From positions 124,001 through 188,000 of the forward strand of contig NZ_WWCN01000014.1 in the NCBI RefSeq assembly GCF_009857445.1: a DNA stretch of 64,000 nucleotides. Direction: 5' to 3'. Of the stretch, positions 50,288 through 59,342 are shown piece after piece (position 1 is the first letter of the stretch; each line of letters opens with the position of its first letter). A model generated the notes under the pieces. That model was not told the origin of the DNA and made no database searches. It was given only the letters and a program-made list of their open reading frames with translations. This stretch comes from Duganella flavida (lineage in GTDB: Bacteria; Pseudomonadota; Gammaproteobacteria; Burkholderiales; Burkholderiaceae_D). Both the position numbers and the translations under genes were made by a program.

Positions 50288-51940
50288 ATGCGCCAGCCTG
50301 CACTGACCACTATCGCGAGCTTCAAAGCCCTTGAATCCCACGCCGCCGAGGCCAAAAACTGGCAACTGCGCCAGCTGTTTGCCACCGACGCCGAGCGCTT
50401 CCCGAAACTGACGGTCGATGCCGCCGGCCTGTTCCTCGATTATTCCAAGAACCGCCTGGACGCCACCACCGTCGGCCTGCTGCTGGACTTGGCCCGTGAG
50501 CGCGGCGTTGAGCGCCAGCGCGATGCCATGCTGAGCGGCGAGAAAATCAATCTTACCGAACAACGCGCAGTGCTGCATACCGCGCTGCGTATGCCGCGCG
50601 GCAAAGCATTGGTGGTCGACGGCCAGGATGTCAACGCCGACGTGCATGCAGTGCTGGACCACGTTAAAGAATTCACCGACCGCGTACGCAGTGGCGCTTG
50701 GCTGGGCTACAGCGGCAAGCCGATTACCGACATCGTCAACGTCGGTATCGGCGGTTCGGACCTGGGCCCGAAGATGGCCGTGCTGGCACTGCGTTCGTAC
50801 GCGCATCCGCGCCTGAAGATGCACTTCGTCTCCAACGTCGATGGCCATGACATGGACGCCGCGCTGGCGCAGGTCAATCCTGAAACCACGCTGTTCATCA
50901 TCGCGTCGAAAACCTTCACCACCGCCGAGACCATGCTGAACGCGAACACCGCGCGCACCTGGTTCCTCAACAACGGCGGCGCGCAAGACAACTTGGCCAA
51001 GCACTTCGTGGCCGTGTCGACCAACGCCAAATCGGTGGCGGAATTCGGCATCGATACCGCCAATATGTTCCCGTTCTGGGACTGGGTGGGCGGCCGTTAC
51101 TCGGTGTGGTCGGCGATTGGTTTGTCGGTGGCGCTGGCGGTGGGCTTCGGCTACTTCAGCGACTTCCTGGCCGGCGCGCACGCGATGGATGAACACTTCC
51201 GCGAGGCGCCGCTGGAACAGAACATGCCGGTGCTGCTGGCGATGGTCGGTTTCTGGAACCGCCAGTTCCTGAACGCCAGTTCGCTGTCGATCGCGCCGTA
51301 CCATCAAGACCTGAACCGCTTCCCGGCCTACCTGCAACAGCTGGATATGGAATCGAACGGCAAGCGCATCACCCGCAGTGGCGCGGAAGTCGATACGCCA
51401 ACCTGCCCTGTCGTGTGGGGCGAGTGCGGCACCAACGCGCAACACGCTTACTTCCAGCTGCTGCACCAAGGCACCGATGTGACGCCGATGGACTTCATCG
51501 CCGCCTTGCGCGCGACCCACGACCTGGCAGGCCATCACGATGCACTGCTGGCCAACTGCTTCGCGCAGTCGGAAGCCTTCATGACCGGTAAAACCGCCGA
51601 TGAAGTGCGCGCCGACCTGGCAGGCTCGAACCTGAGCGCCGACGAAATCGAAGCGCTGGTGCCGCATAAAACCTTCCCTGGCAACCGTCCATCGAACACC
51701 ATCCTGATGGACCAGCTGACGCCTGCCGCACTGGGCGCGCTGATCGCGCTGTACGAGCACAAGACCTTCGTGCAAGGCGTGATCTGGGACGTAAACAGCT
51801 TCGACCAGTGGGGCGTGGAACTGGGCAAGGTACTGGCCAAGAACATCCAGTCAGAACTGACCGGCGAAGTCAAACCGGAACGTCACGACAGCTCGACCAA
51901 TGGCCTGATCTTCATGGCGAAAGCGGCGCAACACATATGA
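50288..51940 (+). CDS. pgi: Glucose-6-phosphate isomerase
   Basis: 550 aa, interconverts glucose 6-phosphate and fructose 6-phosphate. SIS folds with NVGIGGSDLGPKMA near 153 and SKTFTTAETMLNANTARTW near 208; signature WDWVGGRYSVWSAIGL near 262; GECGTNAQHAYFQLLHQGTD near 378 with catalytic residues; C-terminal KHFVAVSTNAKSVAEFGID. No strong ribosome site before ATG 50288. Divergent from edd; the stop overlaps the next gene (ATGA). Confidence 0.97.
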   Translation: MRQPALTTIASFKALESHAAEAKNWQLRQLFATDAERFPKLTVDAAGLFLDYSKNRLDATTVGLLLDLARERGVERQRDAMLSGEKINLTEQRAVLHTALRMPRGKALVVDGQDVNADVHAVLDHVKEFTDRVRSGAWLGYSGKPITDIVNVGIGGSDLGPKMAVLALRSYAHPRLKMHFVSNVDGHDMDAALAQVNPETTLFIIASKTFTTAETMLNANTARTWFLNNGGAQDNLAKHFVAVSTNAKSVAEFGIDTANMFPFWDWVGGRYSVWSAIGLSVALAVGFGYFSDFLAGAHAMDEHFREAPLEQNMPVLLAMVGFWNRQFLNASSLSIAPYHQDLNRFPAYLQQLDMESNGKRITRSGAEVDTPTCPVVWGECGTNAQHAYFQLLHQGTDVTPMDFIAALRATHDLAGHHDALLANCFAQSEAFMTGKTADEVRADLAGSNLSADEIEALVPHKTFPGNRPSNTILMDQLTPAALGALIALYEHKTFVQGVIWDVNSFDQWGVELGKVLAKNIQSELTGEVKPERHDSSTNGLIFMAKAAQHI

Positions 51941-52827
51941 ATATCCAAGTAGCTTATGACGCGGTGATGCAGACCGGCGAATGCCCGCTGTGGCACCCGC
52001 AGGAACAGGTGCTGTACTGGGTGGATATTCCGGCCTTCACCGTGCACCGGCTGGATCCTGCCAGCGGCGCGCATCGTTCGTGGAAGCTGGATAGCGAGCC
52101 GGCCACGCTGGGCATCAGTGACAAGGGCGGCTTGATCGTCGCCATGCGCAGCGGCTTTGCGCATCTGGACACCAGCAGCGTGGATGTGAAGCTGACCACG
52201 ATTGTGGATGCGCCTTACGATCAGTCGATTACGCGCTTTAACGACGGCCATGTGGACCCTGCGGGCCGCTTCTGGGTCGGCACCATCTACGAACCGCGCG
52301 ACAAGCCGGCAGCGGAGATGTACGTGCTGGAACAGGGCAAGCTGCGCAAGGCATGGTCGGGCGGCATGACGAATTCAAACGGCTCGGGTTTCAGCCCGGA
52401 CCAGAAGTCCATGTACCACGCAGACACCGCCGCACATCGCGTGACCAAGCTGGATTACGACGTCGCTACTGGCGCGGTCGATAACCAGCGCTTGCTGCAC
52501 CAGTTCTCGATGGACAAGGAGAACAACTACGGCGGCCGTCCTGACGGCGCGGCCGTGGACAGCGAAGGCAACTACTGGGTGGCGATGTTTGAAGGCGCGC
52601 GGATTGCGAAGCTGTCGCCGGAAGGTGTGCTGCTGGGCGAGATCAAGCTGCCGGTGCGCTGCCCGACCATGCCGGCATTCGGCGGTCCAGATTTAAAGAC
52701 GCTATACGTCACCAGCGCCGGCGCACGTCCGGCGCCGGAACTGGAGCAGTATCCACTGAGCGGTAAGCTGCTGGCAATTGAAATGGATGTCGCCGGCCGC
52801 GTGGAACCAACTTACCGCAGCGCCTGA
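51937..52827 (+). CDS. SMP-30/gluconolactonase-family lactonase
   Basis: 296 aa six-bladed propeller. Metal ligands as in SMP-30: GECPLWHPQEQVLYWVDI near 15 (Glu), RFNDGHVDPAGRFWVGT near 98, MTNSNGSGFSPD near 145 (Asn) and GRPDGAAVDSEGNYWVAM near 193 (Asp). Substrates in this family are sugar lactones. ATG 51937 overlaps the pgi stop by 4 bases, tying it to glucose metabolism; it may hydrolyse gluconolactone or 6-phosphogluconolactone. No pgl gene is seen next to zwf in this window. Confidence 0.9.
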   Translation: MNIQVAYDAVMQTGECPLWHPQEQVLYWVDIPAFTVHRLDPASGAHRSWKLDSEPATLGISDKGGLIVAMRSGFAHLDTSSVDVKLTTIVDAPYDQSITRFNDGHVDPAGRFWVGTIYEPRDKPAAEMYVLEQGKLRKAWSGGMTNSNGSGFSPDQKSMYHADTAAHRVTKLDYDVATGAVDNQRLLHQFSMDKENNYGGRPDGAAVDSEGNYWVAMFEGARIAKLSPEGVLLGEIKLPVRCPTMPAFGGPDLKTLYVTSAGARPAPELEQYPLSGKLLAIEMDVAGRVEPTYRSA

Positions 52828-52931
52828 GCATCCCTGTATTGGAATGTTTGAGCAATAGTTAATCGGGAAGATTGCTTAATAAGCATTTTCATATTAGCAT
52901 TGTTTCAAACAATTCAATACGTAGGGAAATA

Positions 52932-55025
52932 ATGCGCACCCCCTTGGAACGGCCCGTGATGGGACGACGCGTCACTGTCCTGCTCACGCTGGCGGTGGCG
53001 CTGCTGGTACTGGCGGTCTTCTTCCGCCAGCAAATCCACAGCCACTTCGGTTATCTGTCGGGCGACCGCTACGACGGCGTAATTCAGGTCGCCTTGCTGG
53101 AGCACTGGTTCAATGTGTTCCGCGGCTGGTCGCACTGGAGCAGCCCCAACTACTTCTATCCTTATCCCAACACGCTCGGTTACAATGAAGGCCTGTTCCT
53201 GAACGGCGTACTGTACTCGTTCTTCCGCGCCCTGTCGTTCGACGCTTTCCTCGCCAATGAACTGGTGAACATGGTGATCAAGAGCGTGGGCTTCTTCGGC
53301 TTCCTGGCGGCGGCGCGCCGCATGCTCAAGCTGCCGTTCGAGTGGGCGCTACTGGGCGCTGCCATATTCACACTCAGCAACAACAGCTTCATGCAGCTGT
53401 CGCACGCGCAGCTGCTGTCGGTGTCGCTGGCGCCGCTTGAAGCGCTGTTGATCTACAACGCGGCGCAGGCCCTGCTAGCGTTGCAGAGCCGCCGCCTATT
53501 CGTGTCCGGCAGCCTTGCGGCGCTGCTGTTTGCGGGCTGGATGATGAGCTGCCTGTACACCGCCTGGTTCTTCGCAGTGTTTGCGCTGATCGCCGTGCTG
53601 TTCCAGCTGCTGCTGCGCGGCCTGCCGGGCCTGAAGCAGCTTGGACAAGCCGTTGCTGACAACAAGGTCGCGCTGCTCGGCATTGCTGCCGTGGCGGCGC
53701 TGTCGCTACTGCCTTTCATCAGCGTTTATCTGGGTAGCGGCAAGCAGCGGCCGTGGAGCGAAATCCTGTTCTACGTCCCCAGCCTGTTCGACAGCTTCAA
53801 CGTCGGCACCGGCAATGCGGTGTTCGGCGACATGATCGCCTCGCTGCACGCAGGCTGCGAGATGTGTGATCTTGGCAGTGGCGAGCGCGAAGCCGGCATC
53901 GCGCCGGTGCTGCTACTGCTAGCCGGTATGTGCATCCTCGATATCTTCAAGCGCCAGCTACCACTGCCGGAAGAGGTGAAAACCATCATGGTCGGCATCG
54001 CCGCCGCTAGCTTGGTGCTGTGGCTGCTGTCGATCCGCTTCGACCAGGATACCGGCTGGGCATGGCTCTACCAGTACCTGCCGGGCGGCAGCGGGCTGCG
54101 CGTGGTGTCGCGCATCTTCCTGCTGCTGACACTGCCGGCAACGGCGCTGGCAGTGTGGTACTTGTCGCGCTCCTCGTGGTCGCCGCTGGTGCTGCTGGCA
54201 GTGAGCGCGCTGCTGTTGGCGGAAGAAGTCAACCACAGTCCGATCACCACGCTGGACCGCCACCTGCTGCTCGACCGCGTCAGCGGCATGCCACCCGCAC
54301 CGGCCGAATGCCGCGCCTTCTTCACCACCGCCTCGCCGGATACGGTGGATGGCGACACCTCGTTCCCGGTCGGCGCGATGTATCCGCACAATGTGGACGC
54401 CATGCTGATCGCCGAACTGGTCCACCTGCCCACCATCAACGGATTCGCCAGCTTCAATCCGAAGGACTGGAATTTCGCCTCGCCCGCCGCGCCGGACTAC
54501 CTGCTGCGGGTGCAAGCCTACGCCAAGGCCCACCAGTTGCAGGGCCTATGCCAGCTGGACCTGGTGGACAAGCGCTGGCACACCAAACCGGTGTACCTCG
54601 CCTCGAAAACGCGCCTCGGTTACTGGGATCTGGCCAGCAAGCAGATACCGGCCGAGCGCCTGCGCGGCTTCGGTCCGGCCGAAACGTTTGGCCGCTGGAC
54701 CGAAGGTCGCGAGGCCAGCTTCCAATATGCGCTGCCGGAGCACGCCAAACGCGACACGCTATCACTGAAGATTAATCTGATCACCGCGATGGTCAATGAC
54801 CAGCACAGCCAGCGCGTGCTGGTGTCGGTCGACGGTGGCGAGAAGCATGAATTCGTATTCAAGAGCAATGCCCGCGCCAGCATCGCGCTGACAGTGCCGG
54901 CACCGACCGGAACACAGGGCGAGATTCACATGGAGCTGCCCGATGCCGTGTCGCCGCGCGAACTGGGCATCAACGCCGACCCGCGCCAACTGGCAATCGG
55001 CGTCAAATCGATCGAGATCGAGTAA
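52932..55025 (+). CDS. Polytopic membrane protein, possible GT-C glycosyltransferase
   Basis: 697 aa. About 10-11 membrane helices from residue 14 to 430 and a soluble C-terminal region of about 240 residues with beta character. SGDRYDGVIQVALLEHWFNV near 40 with its early Asp in a large first loop, and SSPNYFYPYPNTLGYNEGLF near 70, resemble the first loops of GT-C membrane glycosyltransferases. Substrate unknown and family assignment uncertain. AGGGAA is placed close to ATG 52932. No polysaccharide genes adjacent. Confidence 0.6.
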   Translation: MRTPLERPVMGRRVTVLLTLAVALLVLAVFFRQQIHSHFGYLSGDRYDGVIQVALLEHWFNVFRGWSHWSSPNYFYPYPNTLGYNEGLFLNGVLYSFFRALSFDAFLANELVNMVIKSVGFFGFLAAARRMLKLPFEWALLGAAIFTLSNNSFMQLSHAQLLSVSLAPLEALLIYNAAQALLALQSRRLFVSGSLAALLFAGWMMSCLYTAWFFAVFALIAVLFQLLLRGLPGLKQLGQAVADNKVALLGIAAVAALSLLPFISVYLGSGKQRPWSEILFYVPSLFDSFNVGTGNAVFGDMIASLHAGCEMCDLGSGEREAGIAPVLLLLAGMCILDIFKRQLPLPEEVKTIMVGIAAASLVLWLLSIRFDQDTGWAWLYQYLPGGSGLRVVSRIFLLLTLPATALAVWYLSRSSWSPLVLLAVSALLLAEEVNHSPITTLDRHLLLDRVSGMPPAPAECRAFFTTASPDTVDGDTSFPVGAMYPHNVDAMLIAELVHLPTINGFASFNPKDWNFASPAAPDYLLRVQAYAKAHQLQGLCQLDLVDKRWHTKPVYLASKTRLGYWDLASKQIPAERLRGFGPAETFGRWTEGREASFQYALPEHAKRDTLSLKINLITAMVNDQHSQRVLVSVDGGEKHEFVFKSNARASIALTVPAPTGTQGEIHMELPDAVSPRELGINADPRQLAIGVKSIEIE

Positions 55026-55034
55026 GCGCGGCGC

Positions 55035-56522
55035 TTATGCTGCCGCCAGTCGCAGCGCCGCACGGGAAGCCTGTGCGCGTTGCGATAGGCCCGATTCCGC
55101 TTGCCCCGCATCCAGCTTGAAGGCCGACACCAGCGTGGTCAGATGCTGCGCTTCCTGCGCCAGCGCATCTGCCGCCGCCGCATCCTCCTGCACCAGCGCC
55201 GCGTTTTGCTGCGTGTTCTCGTCAAACTCCACGATCGCGCTGTTGATGCGCTCTATGCCCTCGTTCTGCTCCTGATTGGCGTTGCTCATCTCGCCCATGA
55301 TGGCCGTCACACGCTGCACGCTATCCACCACTTCCAGGATGGTGGACCCCGCCTCATCCACCAAACGGCTGCCGGTTTCCACCGTCTGCACGGTATTGCC
55401 GATCAACTCCTTGATCTCCTTGGCCGCCGCCGCCGAACGATGCGCCAGACTACGCACCTCGGACGCCACCACCGCAAAGCCCCTGCCCTGCTCACCCGCA
55501 CGCGCCGCTTCCACCGCCGCATTCAAGGCCAGGATATTGGTCTGGAACGCGATCCCGTCGATCACGCTGATGATGTCCACAATCTGGCGCGACGAGGCGT
55601 TGATCTCGCCCATCGTATCCACCACCTGTCGCACCGCCTCGCCGCCTTTAACCGCGATCTGCGATGCACTCTGCACCAGCTCATTGGCCTGGCGCGCGCT
55701 CTCGTTGTTCTGGCGCACCGTCTGCGCAAGGCGCGACATCGACGATGCGGTCTGCTCAATGCTGCTGGCCTGGCGCTCGGTGCGGCGCGACAGCTCCGCA
55801 TTGCCATGGGCAATCTCACCGGACGCACCGGCTATCGTATGCGCACCATCGCGCACGCCGGCGATGGTGTCGCGCATGGTAACCAGCATCTCCACCAGCG
55901 AACGCGCCAGGCGGCTGCGCGGCTTGGCTTCGGTGGCTGACAAGTCGATGCGTCCCTCAATCGACGCCAACGCCGACACAATGCTCTCCAGCTCCGCCGC
56001 CTGGCACGCCGCGCGCCGCAAAATCGTCGCGAGGAAGATCAGCACTGCCGATTCCACCACCACATACGCGGCGTGAATAAACACGGTCGACAGCGCCGGA
56101 CGGGTGAAGCACATCACGCCATAGCCCCACTCCTGCAGATAGTGGAAGCTCAGGTGGTGCACCGCCGCCACGCCGGCCGCCACCACGATTGGCTTCCAGT
56201 CGCGGTAGGCCAGCAAGAATGCCAGATACACAAAAATCCCGAAATGCAGCTCGGTCAGGCCGGCGCCCTGATGAATGTTCAAACCGGCAAATACCATCAC
56301 ACTGGCCGCCACCACGCAACGTGTCAGCACCGAGCCCGGTGCGCTAAAGTGCAGCAAGGTCGGTAGACCAGCAGCCGGCAGGCCGACCAGCAGCGCCACC
56401 ATCCAGGTGTCGTGAATGCCGGCCAGCGCCAGCGAGAACAGTTGCAGCGCCCACAGGACGCACAGCATCATCTTGTCCGCCTGGACCGCAATCGCCTGCA
56501 AGGGATCGTGTTTATTTGTCAT
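55035..56522 (-). CDS. Methyl-accepting chemotaxis protein with multi-helix membrane sensor
   Basis: 495 aa. Residues about 18-190 form six membrane helices with no large periplasmic domain; His-rich loops include NIHQGAGLTELHFGIFVYLA and VAAVHHLSFHYLQEW. A HAMP-like stretch is followed by a signalling domain (about 240-475) with the hairpin tip DIISVIDGIAFQTNILALNA and the AVEAARAGEQGRGFAVVASE motif. Coiled-coil heptads without indels fit a standard class. GGAG 6 bases before ATG 56522. Sensor ligand unknown. Confidence 0.9.
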   Translation of the reverse strand: MTNKHDPLQAIAVQADKMMLCVLWALQLFSLALAGIHDTWMVALLVGLPAAGLPTLLHFSAPGSVLTRCVVAASVMVFAGLNIHQGAGLTELHFGIFVYLAFLLAYRDWKPIVVAAGVAAVHHLSFHYLQEWGYGVMCFTRPALSTVFIHAAYVVVESAVLIFLATILRRAACQAAELESIVSALASIEGRIDLSATEAKPRSRLARSLVEMLVTMRDTIAGVRDGAHTIAGASGEIAHGNAELSRRTERQASSIEQTASSMSRLAQTVRQNNESARQANELVQSASQIAVKGGEAVRQVVDTMGEINASSRQIVDIISVIDGIAFQTNILALNAAVEAARAGEQGRGFAVVASEVRSLAHRSAAAAKEIKELIGNTVQTVETGSRLVDEAGSTILEVVDSVQRVTAIMGEMSNANQEQNEGIERINSAIVEFDENTQQNAALVQEDAAAADALAQEAQHLTTLVSAFKLDAGQAESGLSQRAQASRAALRLAAA

Positions 56523-56810
56523 GAAATACTCCGGGCTGGCCAAGCAAACGCGCATGGATAACACGCGACGACAAGCCAGCTTATAATTTGGTCGTGGTGA
56601 GTATCGGCGGGGAGAGGGCCGGATGCCTGTTGATGCCGCAGAGGGGCGGCGCATGCGCTACGTGATCTGGCGGAGACCGCGCATTGTGGCGCGGAACGGC
56701 GAGCAGGATCGCATGCAGGAATGCCGCCATTATAGCGTATTTTTCCAAGCGGAAATTAATCTCGCAACCGTGCGCCAGACCGCAACAGCAACGGCTCCCT
56801 CATAGGAGAA

Positions 56811-56827
56811 TGTAGTAAATTTTCTTG
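56811..56827. promoter_or_regulatory. Putative HexR site 1 before zwf
   Basis: TGTAGTAAATTTTCTTG lies upstream of and touching the zwf -35. Its core is 32 bases (three helical turns) from site 2. Confidence 0.55.
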
Positions 56828-56853
56828 CCAAGCACCTGAATAAGTAGTAAATT
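56825..56853 (+). promoter_or_regulatory. Probable zwf promoter
   Basis: TTGCCA (5/6) and TAAATT (4/6) are separated by 17 bases. HexR-like site 2 covers the -10, site 1 touches the -35, which suits repression by HexR. The other part of the 56523-56920 gap shows nothing convincing. Confidence 0.55.
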
Positions 56854-56859
56854 TACAGT
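56843..56859. promoter_or_regulatory. Putative HexR site 2 before zwf
   Basis: AGTAGTAAATTTACAGT is the most symmetric copy (GTAAATTTAC core). Overlaps the -10 of the zwf promoter, 61 bases before the ATG. Confidence 0.6.
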
Positions 56860-56920
56860 AGCGGCTGCGTGCTGCACGCGGCAATTCCTTCGGCACTTTT
56901 TTTGCGACGAAATTCATACT

Positions 56921-58393
56921 ATGGCTCTTTCCGATTTTGATCTGGTTCTGTTTGGCGGCAGCGGCGATCTGGCGATGCGCAAATTGCTGCCCGCGATGTA
57001 TGCCCGCGATGTAGCCAATGACCTGCCTCCGACCGCCCGCATTATTTGCGTCGGCCGCGCGGACGCCAGCCAGGAAGAATTCCTGCAAACCGTGGAGACC
57101 ACGTCCAAACCGCTGATCAAATCGCCGGCCGTAACGCCGGCCGCGTGGGCGCGCTTCACCGCCCGCATCGTCTACGTCTCGCTGAACGCGACCGACGCCG
57201 GCAGCTACACCTCGCTGGTGGAAGCGCTGCGCAAGGACGAAGCCATCACCAAGGTCTACTACCTGGCCACGCCGCCGGCCATCTTCGCGCAGATTTGCGA
57301 GAACCTGAAAACCAACGGCCTGGTCACCGCCAACTCGCGCGTGGTGCTGGAAAAACCGCTGGGCCGCGACCTGGCTTCGGCCAAGCAGATCAACGCTGAA
57401 GTGGGCAAGGTATTCGAAGAATCGCAGATCTACCGTATCGACCACTACCTCGGCAAAGAGACTGTGCAGAACTTGCTGGCCCTGCGTTTCGGTAACATCC
57501 TGTTCGAGCCGCTGTGGCGCCGCGAGTGGATCTCCGATGTGCAGATCACCATCGCCGAGAAACTCGGCGTCGGCAACCGCCTCGGCTACTACGACACCTC
57601 CGGCGCGCTGCGCGACATGCTGCAGAACCACTTGCTGCAACTGCTGTGTATCGTCGCCATGGAACCGCCGACCTCGATCGCGCCGGACGCCGTGCGCGAC
57701 GCCAAGCTGCAAGTGCTGCGCTCGCTGAAAAAATTCACCCCGACCACGCTGGCGCAAAACATCGTGCGCGGCCAGTATCGTGCCGGTCATGTGGACGGCA
57801 AGGCTGTCCCAAGCTACCGCGACGAACCGGACGCACCAGCCCACTCGCGCACCGAAACCTTCGTGGCGATGAAAGCGGAAATCGACACCTGGCGCTGGGC
57901 CGGCGTGCCGTTCTACCTGCGTACCGGCAAGCGCATGGCCGATGGCCTGGCTGAAATCGTGGTGCGCTTCAAGCAAATCCCGCACTCGATCTTCAACCAG
58001 CCGACCAACAGCTTCCAGCCGAATTCGCTGGTCATCCGCCTGCAGCCGGACGAGGGCCTGCGCATGAACCTGATGGCGAAAACGCCAGGCGACGGCATGC
58101 GCTTGAAACAGGCCGAGCTGGAACTGGACTTCCGCGAGCAATTCAAATCGCCGCGCATGGAAGCCTACGAGCGCCTGCTGCTGGACGTGCTGCGCGGCCA
58201 ACTGACCTTGTTCATGCGCGGCGACGAATTGGAAGCGGCGTGGGAATGGGTTGAGCCTATCCTCAACAGCTGGGAATCGGAAGACAGCTATCCACTGCCG
58301 TACGCATCGGGTACCTGGGGTCCGGCCGCCGCTTCGGCGCTGATCGGGCGCGATGGCCTGCAATGGCGTGAAGAAGTTTTACCGGAAGACTAA
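56921..58393 (+). CDS. zwf: Glucose-6-phosphate 1-dehydrogenase
   Basis: 490 aa; oxidises glucose 6-phosphate to 6-phosphogluconolactone with NAD(P)+. Rossmann motif LVLFGGSGDLAMRKLLPA at 9-26, catalytic RIDHYLGKETVQN near 173 and EKPLGRDLASAK near 143. C-terminal substrate domain ends ASGTWGPAAASALIGRDG. Eight bases before hexR, so cotranscribed. Two HexR-like sites cover its promoter. Confidence 0.97.
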   Translation: MALSDFDLVLFGGSGDLAMRKLLPAMYARDVANDLPPTARIICVGRADASQEEFLQTVETTSKPLIKSPAVTPAAWARFTARIVYVSLNATDAGSYTSLVEALRKDEAITKVYYLATPPAIFAQICENLKTNGLVTANSRVVLEKPLGRDLASAKQINAEVGKVFEESQIYRIDHYLGKETVQNLLALRFGNILFEPLWRREWISDVQITIAEKLGVGNRLGYYDTSGALRDMLQNHLLQLLCIVAMEPPTSIAPDAVRDAKLQVLRSLKKFTPTTLAQNIVRGQYRAGHVDGKAVPSYRDEPDAPAHSRTETFVAMKAEIDTWRWAGVPFYLRTGKRMADGLAEIVVRFKQIPHSIFNQPTNSFQPNSLVIRLQPDEGLRMNLMAKTPGDGMRLKQAELELDFREQFKSPRMEAYERLLLDVLRGQLTLFMRGDELEAAWEWVEPILNSWESEDSYPLPYASGTWGPAAASALIGRDGLQWREEVLPED

Positions 58394-58401
58394 TCGCTAC
58401 A

Positions 58402-59256
58402 ATGCTACTCGATTCCATCCGTACCCAACTCGACTCGCTCTCCAAATCGGAGCGCAAGGTGGCTCTGGCCGTGCTCGAACATCCGACGCAGACGGTCAAC
58501 CAGAACATCACTGCGCTGGCCAAAAGCGCGCAAGTGTCCGAACCGACCGTGGTGCGTTTCTGCCGTACGCTGGGCTATGACGGCTGGCATGAGTTCAAGC
58601 TTAAGCTGGCGCAAGGCCTGGCCTTGGCCCTGCCCGGCCTGAACGAACAGCCGACGCAGGACGACCTGGCGGCAGATCTGGTCAACAAGATCTGCAGCCG
58701 CTCGATCAACACCCTGCTCGACTTGCGCAACAACCTCGATCCGGAAGCGATCCAGAAGGCGCTGGACATCCTATCCAAGGCCAACAAGATCGAATTCTAT
58801 GGGCAGGGCACGTCCGGTATAGTGGCGTCCGATGCGCAGCACAAGTTCTTCCGTTCGGGCGTACCGACTGTGGCGTACGCCGATCCGCACATCCACAGCA
58901 TCGCAGCGGCCCTGTTGCGTACTGGCGATGCGCTGGTGGCGATCTCCCAGCGCGGCAACAGCCCAACGCTGGTGCGCTCAGTCAAACTGGCCCGCCGCGG
59001 CGGTGCCGACGTGATCGTGCTGGCGCCTTCGGGTACGCCGCTGGCGGAACTGGCCACGGTACTGATCCCGATTGACCTGATCTTCAACATCGACCCTTAC
59101 ACGCCGATTTCGGCGCGCCTGGCGTATCTGGTAGTGATCGACGTCCTGGCCGTCGGCCTGGCTCTGCAACGCGGCCCCGAGTTCCGCAAAAAAATGCAAA
59201 ACGCCCAAAAAGCGTTGCAGGAATTCGACTTGCAATTCGACTCCTTCATCGGCTGA
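58402..59256 (+). CDS. hexR: HexR, MurR/RpiR-family regulator of central carbon metabolism
   Basis: 284 aa. N-terminal HTH_6 about 1-77 (LDSIRTQLDSLSKSERKVAL, VSEPTVVRFCRTLGYDGWHE) and SIS sugar-phosphate domain about 120-250 (KIEFYGQGTSGIVASDAQHK, ALVAISQRGNSPTLVRSVKL). HexR represses zwf, edd-eda and related genes; KDPG releases it. Placement right behind zwf matches HexR in other proteobacteria. The sites near edd, pgi and zwf in this window are its probable targets, giving autogenous control through the zwf promoter. Confidence 0.9.
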   Translation: MLLDSIRTQLDSLSKSERKVALAVLEHPTQTVNQNITALAKSAQVSEPTVVRFCRTLGYDGWHEFKLKLAQGLALALPGLNEQPTQDDLAADLVNKICSRSINTLLDLRNNLDPEAIQKALDILSKANKIEFYGQGTSGIVASDAQHKFFRSGVPTVAYADPHIHSIAAALLRTGDALVAISQRGNSPTLVRSVKLARRGGADVIVLAPSGTPLAELATVLIPIDLIFNIDPYTPISARLAYLVVIDVLAVGLALQRGPEFRKKMQNAQKALQEFDLQFDSFIG

Positions 59257-59268
59257 TCCACATTTAAA

Positions 59269-59291
59269 CCTGCGCGTATATCACGCGCAGG
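59269..59291 (+). terminator. Stem-loop after hexR
   Basis: CCTGCGCGT-ATATC-ACGCGCAGG, a perfect 9-bp stem 12 bases after the hexR stop. No T tract follows, so termination may be incomplete or Rho-assisted. Confidence 0.5.
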
Positions 59292-59308
59292 CATTGCTAT
59301 GATCTTAA

Positions 59309-59331
59309 AGTCGCTTATCCTGAAAGCGACT
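59309..59331. promoter_or_regulatory. Inverted repeat operator before higA-like gene
   Basis: AGTCGCTT-ATCCTGA-AAGCGACT, 8-bp arms. A TATGAT (59298-59303) lies directly upstream, so the repeat covers the expected transcription start. Fits autorepression by the HigA-type protein that starts 11 bases later. Confidence 0.55.
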
Positions 59332-59342
59332 GGAAGACTGAC

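Noticed and set aside
56523..56660. Sigma-28 flagellar promoter for the chemoreceptor
   Set aside because: A GCCGATAC -10-like string exists, but no TAAA-type -35 lies at the right distance.
56623..56805. 60-codon frame in the MCP-zwf gap
   Set aside because: No ribosome site, no similarity, and composition unlike the neighbours; the gap is better explained by regulatory DNA.
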